DNA of 32,154 nucleotides from Acidobacteriota bacterium (GTDB lineage Bacteria > Acidobacteriota > Terriglobia > UBA7540), in contig QHZN01000124.1 in NCBI GenBank assembly GCA_003225365.1, positions 1-32,154 of the forward strand, given 5' to 3'. The notes beneath the pieces were generated by a model. It was not told the origin of the DNA. It saw only the letters and a list, made by a program, of their open reading frames with translations, and made no database searches. Made by a program: the position numbers and the translations under genes. Of the stretch, positions 28,090 to 32,154 are shown piece after piece; the first letter of the stretch is position 1, and every line of letters begins with the position of its first letter.

Positions 28090-29607
28090 ATGTCGGGCAA
28101 GTCGGGTTCACCGAAGTACTTCGTGACGCTGGCCGCCACTACGCTGGGTGGCATGGAATCGCAGGCGGAGCGCGTCAACAGCTCTCTGATCGGCTACGAG
28201 TTCCGTCTCGACCATTTGAAAGAATCCGAGAACCTGGAGCACCGCCTGCGGCAGCTCGCCGTGCGCCTACGTTTCCCGCAGATGATCGCCACCTGTCGCC
28301 GCAAGACCGCCGGAGGACTTTTCCGGGGTACGGTGGGCGAGCAGGTCGAAATCCTGTTGAGCGCTGTCCGGGCGGGATGCCAGTGGGTTGACCTGGAAGT
28401 CGAGTCCCTTGACAGGTTGCGGCTGGAAACGCTGCTGGAATTTCGGCCGGCAAAAATCATCGCCTCCTATCATAATTACCGCAAGACTCCCGCGCTCACG
28501 CCCATTTACCGTCACCTGGCAAGGTTGCCTGTGCAAGTCGTCAAAGTAGCGGCCTACGCCCGCAACCTTTGCGATAACCTGCGCGTTTTTCGGCTGTTGA
28601 AAAGCCGCCGCAAAAAAAGAAGCCAGAAGCTGGTGGCGATGGCTCTGGGGCCGTCGGGGCTGCCCTCGCGGATTCTTGGGCTGCGCTCCGGAAGCCTGTT
28701 CACCTACGCTTCGCCCGGCGATCATTTTGCCGTCGCGCCCGGCCAACTGCCCGTGGAAGTGATTGGCCAAGTTTACCGGGCCGACCGCTTGAACTATCGG
28801 ACCGAGCTTTACGGCGTGGTGGGATCGCACGCCTCGTATTCGCTTTCGCCCGCTATGCAGAACGCGGCGTTCCAGGCCAAGCACCTCAACGCCGCTTACC
28901 TGCCCTGCGAGACCAATCGGCTCGGCGACTTCCTGGATTTTGCGCGCCAAATGGGTTTTGTGGGCTTCAGCGTCACTATGCCGTTCAAGCGCCCGATCAT
29001 TCGCGACCTCGATTGGCTTGACCCTCTGGCTTCCGAAATCGGCGCGTGCAACACCGTCGCCGTCGAGCGCGGGAAATGGTTGGGGTGGAATACGGACGCG
29101 GCGGCCGTGGTCGAAGTGCTGACGAAACGCCTGCGGCTGGCGGGCAGCCGCCTGCTGATTCTTGGCGCCGGCGGCGCGGCGCGCGCGGCGGCTTACGCGC
29201 TTAGGGCGGAGGGAGCGCAGGTAATTCTCGCGGCGCGGCGCGAAGCCTCAGCGCGGCGCCTGGCGCGCACGCTTTCGGCCGAAGTCGTCCCCTGGGGCAG
29301 CGCCGATGGCTTGGACGTGGACGCGGTCATCAACGCCACGCCCGTAGGATCGCCGCCGCAGGTTGGCGCGGTGCCGATTGACTTGGCCCGCCTGCGCGTG
29401 CGCGTGGTCTTCGACATGGTCTATTATCCCCTCCAAACGCGCCTGCTCGCCGAGGCCCGCAGTCGCGGGCTCATCGCCATATCGGGCCTGGAAATGCTCG
29501 TCGCCCAGGGCGCGCGCCAGTTCGAAATCTGGACTGCGCAGGCCGCCCCTCGCGCCCTCATGGAACAAGCCGTCCGCGCCGCGCTCAGCCACTCCCCGAC
29601 CCGGTGA
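28090..29607 (+). CDS. aroDE: Bifunctional 3-dehydroquinate dehydratase / shikimate dehydrogenase
   Basis: A 505-residue fusion catalysing two consecutive steps of the shikimate pathway. Residues 1-225 are a type I dehydroquinase (YEFRLDHL; Schiff-base Lys152 in VKVAAYAR; catalytic His128 in SYHNY). Residues 238-500 are AroE: SLSPAMQN, SVTMPFK with Lys300, NTD with Asp336, the Rossmann motif GAGGAARA, VINATPVG and the closing QGARQFEIWTA. All catalytic residues are present. No Shine-Dalgarno sequence is obvious. The same AroD-AroE order is known from plants and several bacterial groups. Confidence 0.95.
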   Translation: MSGKSGSPKYFVTLAATTLGGMESQAERVNSSLIGYEFRLDHLKESENLEHRLRQLAVRLRFPQMIATCRRKTAGGLFRGTVGEQVEILLSAVRAGCQWVDLEVESLDRLRLETLLEFRPAKIIASYHNYRKTPALTPIYRHLARLPVQVVKVAAYARNLCDNLRVFRLLKSRRKKRSQKLVAMALGPSGLPSRILGLRSGSLFTYASPGDHFAVAPGQLPVEVIGQVYRADRLNYRTELYGVVGSHASYSLSPAMQNAAFQAKHLNAAYLPCETNRLGDFLDFARQMGFVGFSVTMPFKRPIIRDLDWLDPLASEIGACNTVAVERGKWLGWNTDAAAVVEVLTKRLRLAGSRLLILGAGGAARAAAYALRAEGAQVILAARREASARRLARTLSAEVVPWGSADGLDVDAVINATPVGSPPQVGAVPIDLARLRVRVVFDMVYYPLQTRLLAEARSRGLIAISGLEMLVAQGARQFEIWTAQAAPRALMEQAVRAALSHSPTR

Positions 29608-29659
29608 TTCGCACCCCGCCCCGTCAGCCGACGGACAAGGCGAGAGCGCGCAGTTGCGC

Positions 29660-29773
29660 TTAGACCTGCGTCAATAGTCGAGCGTAGGCGTAGCCTTCGG
29701 CCAGCGAGATCCAGACTCTTCGGACCGTCACCCGAATCTGCGCGCCGATCTTCTCCCGCTGTGCGGGATCAGC
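29660..29773 (-). pseudogene. Possible transposase C-terminal remnant
   Basis: The last 37 codons of a minus-strand frame read ADPAQREKIGAQIRVTVR then RVWISLAEGYAYARLLTQV before TAA. This is like the C-terminal tail of DDE transposases of the IS1380/IS4 type as I remember them (a basic R-x-x-R-R-V followed by a S-x-x-Y-P-Y-A-x-L-F tail). Nothing upstream in the frame looks like the catalytic domain, and no terminal inverted repeats were found. Treat as a decayed insertion. Confidence 0.35.
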
Positions 29774-29929
29774 CGCAACGTGTTCGCGTGACGATCCGCT
29801 GCACTTCCTCCTGGCAGCCCGCCGAAGCATCAATAATCGAGGGCCGCGTTGCCCGGAGTGCTCTCCAACGCGTCTGAAGCTCTGGGCCGCGGGGCCGGTA
29901 GCAGAGTAGGATGGCGAGAGGGAAGGACC

Positions 29930-29982
29930 GGCTAACCCGCGGCACGCGCCGTGGGCTACCGTCTGCCGCCCGCTGCGGCGGG
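29930..29982. repeat. Two palindromic repeats downstream of aroDE
   Basis: GGCTAACCCGCGG and CCGTGGGCTACC (29930-29960) form an imperfect palindrome around CACGCG; this GGCTAACCC...GGGCTA type is, from memory, a dispersed repeat in acidobacteria. Nine bases on lies a 5-bp hairpin CCCGC-TGCG-GCGGG (29969-29982). Confidence 0.55.
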
Positions 29983-30038
29983 ATGAATTATTCAGGGAAT
30001 TTGCGACATCAGGACGCCAGGAAGTTGACAGGCGCCGC

Positions 30039-31085
30039 TCAATGAGCCGTTCGCTTATCCTTGTGGGCAGCAAGCTCGGCCGCGATAACCTTCTCAAACG
30101 AATCCTGAGGCTGGTTGCCGCTGACCATGTTCCCATTAATGAAGAATCCCGGAGTGCCATTCACTCCGGCTCTCAGCCCCGCTTGCCGGTCTTCCTCGAT
30201 TTGCGCGTTGTACTTGCCGCTGGATAGGCAGGAATCAAATTGCTTCTCATCCAGCTTTAGATCACCAGCCAGGCCGACCAAACCATCACGATTGAGCTTA
30301 TTCTGATTTTGGAACAGAAGGTCGTGGTATTCCCAAAATTTCCCCTGCTCGACGGCGCAACGAGAAGCTTCCGCGGCCATCTCGGCCTGCGGATGAATGT
30401 CTCGCAGCGGAAGGTCGCGATATGCCAAGCTCACACGACCGTCGTATTTGGCGAGCAATTTCTTCAGAGTCGCCTCAACTGATTGGCAATATGGACATTG
30501 GAAATCGGAGAACTCCACGATAACCACCGGAGCCTTGGCATCCCCGCGGACCCGTGCGGGATCATAAGCGACATCGACTTTTGGTTTTTCGAGAAGGATG
30601 GACACGCCGGCTTGCTCCCGGAGGCTTTTGTAGTAATCCTGGCGTGCCTGCTCGACTTTTGCCTTTTTCAGCAACCGCTGGAGTTGCGGCTTAATTTCGT
30701 CGAAAGGTCTTCCAAGCTGCTCCTTTTGCACGATGTAAAGAGCCTGTAGCTCGGCTTCGGTGGGCTCAGGGACCTTGGCATCCACATCCTGCTCGAGGAC
30801 TTTCTCGGTCGGAATACCCTTTCTCTTGGCCTCCGCTTCCAACAGCTTTTGGTTCACCAGCTTGTCGAGGGCCTTGCTTTTCACGTCGTATTCTTGCAGG
30901 CGAAGTTGGAATACTTGTGCCTGAACGAAAGGCAGCAAATCATCGTCGTAGATGGTCTGTCCCCCAACTACGGCAAGCTGTTCCTTTTGTTTGGCTTGGC
31001 CACGAGTTTGGGCTACGGAAGCACCCGAGCCGAGGAGGGAAAAAACTAAAAAAAGTACAGCAAAGCTGTTGGATTTGGTTCGCAT
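30039..31085 (-). CDS. Secreted DsbA-like thiol oxidoreductase with helical N-domain
   Basis: A 348-residue protein from ATG 31085 (MRTKSNSFAVLFLVFSLLGS, signal peptide with cleavage near SVAQ). The longer open frame to 31520 is rejected because it reads through another gene's promoter and lacks a signal. Residues 35-160 form a helical SurA/PpiC-like N-terminal segment (VGGQTIYDDDLLPFVQAQVF). Residues 175-345 are a DsbA-type thioredoxin fold with CPYC (197-200) and cis-Pro loop VNGTPGFFINGN. It probably oxidises or isomerises disulfides in exported proteins. A promoter-like pair lies so close that the mRNA would be leaderless. Confidence 0.9.
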   Translation of the reverse strand: MRTKSNSFAVLFLVFSLLGSGASVAQTRGQAKQKEQLAVVGGQTIYDDDLLPFVQAQVFQLRLQEYDVKSKALDKLVNQKLLEAEAKRKGIPTEKVLEQDVDAKVPEPTEAELQALYIVQKEQLGRPFDEIKPQLQRLLKKAKVEQARQDYYKSLREQAGVSILLEKPKVDVAYDPARVRGDAKAPVVIVEFSDFQCPYCQSVEATLKKLLAKYDGRVSLAYRDLPLRDIHPQAEMAAEASRCAVEQGKFWEYHDLLFQNQNKLNRDGLVGLAGDLKLDEKQFDSCLSSGKYNAQIEEDRQAGLRAGVNGTPGFFINGNMVSGNQPQDSFEKVIAAELAAHKDKRTAH

Positions 31086-31091
31086 TGCCTG

Positions 31092-31120
31092 AGTATGCCA
31101 GAATGCGCTGGACAAGTCTA
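31092..31120 (-). promoter_or_regulatory. Probable promoter of the DsbA-like gene
   Basis: Minus-strand TAGACT (31120-31115), a 17-nt spacer and CATACT (31097-31092), each 4 of 6. Only 6 nt (CAGGCA) separate the -10 hexamer from the ATG. Confidence 0.4.
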
Positions 31121-31188
31121 GCGGATTGCCGAAAGGGTAGTGACTCATTTTGATTTTTCTTCCGTATAGATTCGGCCCGGAGCCGTGC

Positions 31189-31194
31189 CATAAT
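31189..31194 (+). promoter_or_regulatory. Extended -10 of the small basic gene
   Basis: TGCCATAAT: TG one base before CATAAT (31189-31194, 5 of 6), an extended -10 without a recognisable -35. The ATG follows after 6 nt (AGGGCC). Confidence 0.5.
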
Positions 31195-31200
31195 AGGGCC

Positions 31201-31437
31201 ATGATACGTCCTAAGAAACTGCCGCGCGATGCGAACCAGCGCGCCCACGAAATTGCCAAGCTACTAACCGGAGAGGTGATCGAGCCGCCAGAGCCGGAGC
31301 GGTCGGCAGTGTCAGCGTATCTAGCCCAGATCGGACGGAAAGGGGGACTAAAGGGCGGCAAAGCACGAGCCAAGAAGTTGTCTGCTAAGAGAAAGAAGAT
31401 TGCAAGAGTTGCAGCAAGAGCCCGCTGGTCCCCGTAG
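31201..31437 (+). CDS. Small basic protein with KGGKARA...ARW tail
   Basis: A 78-residue protein from ATG 31201 (MIRPKKLPRDANQRAHEIAK); an in-frame ATG at 31150 would start upstream of the promoter. The N-terminal half has LPRDANQRAHEIAKLLTGE, and the C-terminal half is very basic with GRKGGLKGGKARAKKLSAKR and the ending ARARWSP. I recall this as a widespread family of small conserved proteins of unknown function, often on plasmids or next to other accessory genes. Nucleic-acid binding is a reasonable inference from charge. No Shine-Dalgarno sequence; probably leaderless. Confidence 0.75.
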   Translation: MIRPKKLPRDANQRAHEIAKLLTGEVIEPPEPERSAVSAYLAQIGRKGGLKGGKARAKKLSAKRKKIARVAARARWSP

Positions 31438-31534
31438 GATGGCTCATAGCTCATGTATATCAAACTGGTGTCCGCATTAGTGCACAGAATGTGCAAGGTG
31501 CTGTACACGATTTGAGACACCTATCGCTTGGAGC

Positions 31535-31564
31535 TTGACATCGAATCGATGATTCGCCTAAACT
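31535..31564 (+). promoter_or_regulatory. Promoter of the right-edge operon
   Basis: TTGACA (31535-31540, perfect), an 18-nt spacer and TAAACT (31559-31564, 4 of 6). The following small ORF begins only 4 nt after the -10. Confidence 0.6.
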
Positions 31565-31568
31565 TCGT

Positions 31569-31748
31569 TTGACAAATGATTACAATTCGGCGAGGGTGTA
31601 CGGTTTGATTGCTCTTCCTGCGGGACATCAAGATAGCGCAGAGATCGAACTTAGAGTAACAGTGTCCCCTCACGCCTTAAACCGGCTGAACCGGCAACTT
31701 TCATCTGACGATAGGCTTCTTAACAATAGGTGGGCAACGACGCAATGA
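31569..31748 (+). CDS. Small protein of unknown function (first gene of right-edge operon)
   Basis: From TTG 31569 the frame encodes 59 residues beginning MTNDYNSARVYGLIALPAGH and ending RLLNNRWATTQ; GTG 31596 is an alternative start giving 50 residues. The TTG lies 4 nt after the -10 of a good promoter, suggesting a leaderless mRNA. The TGA stop overlaps the next gene's ATG (ATGA at 31745-31748), typical of translational coupling and the best evidence that the ORF is real. The residues AEIELRVTVSPHALNRL suggest a small beta-alpha fold. I do not recognise a family. Its GC content is lower than that of most of the window. Confidence 0.55.
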   Translation: MTNDYNSARVYGLIALPAGHQDSAEIELRVTVSPHALNRLNRQLSSDDRLLNNRWATTQ

Positions 31749-32154
31749 GTGTATCGGCTGTAGAACAACCGGACATGATGGGCACACCGTCTGACCTGTT
31801 CAGTGGTGCTCCAAGCCTCCCAATCGAGCCGAAGTCTAACAGCTTGCAAGTGGACAAAGCCAAGATGGTGCGAACACTCAAGTTGCAGATTGATACGACA
31901 GTATTCCGGTTGCTTACAAGTGCTATCACATCCAGCGAATTTATCGAGCTGCGCAAGGAATTGTTCCCAAAGTACAGGAGTTTAGCGGGTGCGATTTCAA
32001 ACATAATCCAGAGCGATTTGGTGCTGCAGGACGACATCAAACGAGCACGAACGGATGCGTACCGTTACATTGCGCGGTTATTTGAAAGAGATGTCAAAGT
32101 CTTTTACGGAGGAAGATGCCCGAGAAGAAGCGCTTTTCTGTCTGAATGTGCTCC
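31745..32154 (+). CDS. Unrecognised protein, partial at the right edge
   Basis: An open frame from ATG 31745 runs off the window without a stop, giving at least 136 residues beginning MSVSAVEQPDMMGTPSDLFS. A Shine-Dalgarno-like AGGTGGG lies about 10 nt upstream and the start overlaps the previous stop by 4 nt. The N-terminal 35 residues are polar and probably disordered; from about residue 40 the sequence is helical (TLKLQIDTTVFRLLTSAI, FIELRKELFPKYRSLAGAI, IKRARTDAYRYIARLFERDV). No known motif is seen. Codon use and GC are lower than in the flanking housekeeping genes, suggesting an acquired island beginning near 31440. Confidence 0.65.
   Translation, partial: MSVSAVEQPDMMGTPSDLFSGAPSLPIEPKSNSLQVDKAKMVRTLKLQIDTTVFRLLTSAITSSEFIELRKELFPKYRSLAGAISNIIQSDLVLQDDIKRARTDAYRYIARLFERDVKVFYGGRCPRRSAFLSECA

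Larger units (their letters stand above)
29608..30038. other. Intergenic region with repeat and transposase debris
   Basis: Apart from the transposase-tail remnant (29660-29773) and the two palindromes (29930-29982), I see no gene in these 430 bp. A small dyad CCGTC/GACGG (about 29617-29630) follows the aroDE stop without a T-run. Confidence 0.5.

Noticed and set aside
30039-31520. Long 493-codon version of the DsbA-like protein
   Set aside because: The extra 145 N-terminal codons cross the antisense small basic gene and its promoter, and bury the signal peptide; the start at 31085 is preferred.

Overview
The window is a GC-rich, chromosome-like stretch (roughly 60% GC by eye) with protein families typical of Acidobacteria: a Pkn-type Ser/Thr kinase with a TolB/WD40-like sensor half, CarD, class II (B12-dependent) ribonucleotide reductase, YVTN beta-propeller proteins, a VapBC module, KirBac, AroDE fusion and many secreted hypotheticals. 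The acidobacterial assignment is inference from gene content; there is no rRNA or tRNA to confirm it.

Layout. 1-4.0 kb: end of a small overlapping gene pair, a secreted YVTN propeller (-), then a Tat-type aldo/keto reductase and a secreted TPR protein in tandem (+), and a 49-residue YHS metal-binding protein (-). 4.0-8.6 kb: nrdJ (-) followed by a small zinc-ribbon gene and a small hypothetical gene, with a promoter and long leader upstream and an ~800-bp non-coding block rich in dyads. 8.6-12 kb: carD (-) divergent from a small winged-helix gene (+), a decayed calpain-like protease gene cut by a vapBC module, a three-way-junction palindromic element and a two-domain rhodanese. 12-15.1 kb: a TPR protein, a GIDE-domain membrane protein and a KirBac channel. 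15.3-19.6 kb: a kinase gene carrying several in-frame palindromic repeats and a frameshift, then glmU fused to a STAS domain and short of the expected inter-domain segment. 19.9-24.5 kb: coiled-coil membrane protein with a structured leader, secreted hypothetical, class A beta-lactamase-like protein, ThiF/MoeB-type E1 enzyme, Pcm. 24.6-29.6 kb: GT2 glycosyltransferase, a short promoter-peptide-hairpin-terminator unit, Nudix hydrolase, M20 peptidase, AroDE. 29.6-32.2 kb: transposase-tail remnant, secreted DsbA-like protein, a small basic protein, and an AT-richer two-gene operon of unknown function running off the right edge.

Two themes cut across the genes. (1) Repeats: two bipartite arrays of degenerate heptamers, AGTGRCA then TGCCTTC, sit in the same orientation directly after stop codons (4043-4133 on the minus strand, 24482-24639 on the plus strand). 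A third array of the same heptamer is translated inside the NrdJ linker, and at least five palindromic elements are translated inside the kinase. (2) Starts: several genes have a -10-like hexamer only 4-6 nt before the start codon, which predicts leaderless mRNAs (vapB, the DsbA-like gene, the small basic gene, the right-edge operon). The most unusual proteins are the GlmU-STAS fusion and the repeat-invaded kinase. The most intriguing non-coding locus is 25424-25690, which has a good promoter, a 14-nt perfect Shine-Dalgarno sequence, a 13-codon ORF, four dyads and a terminator.
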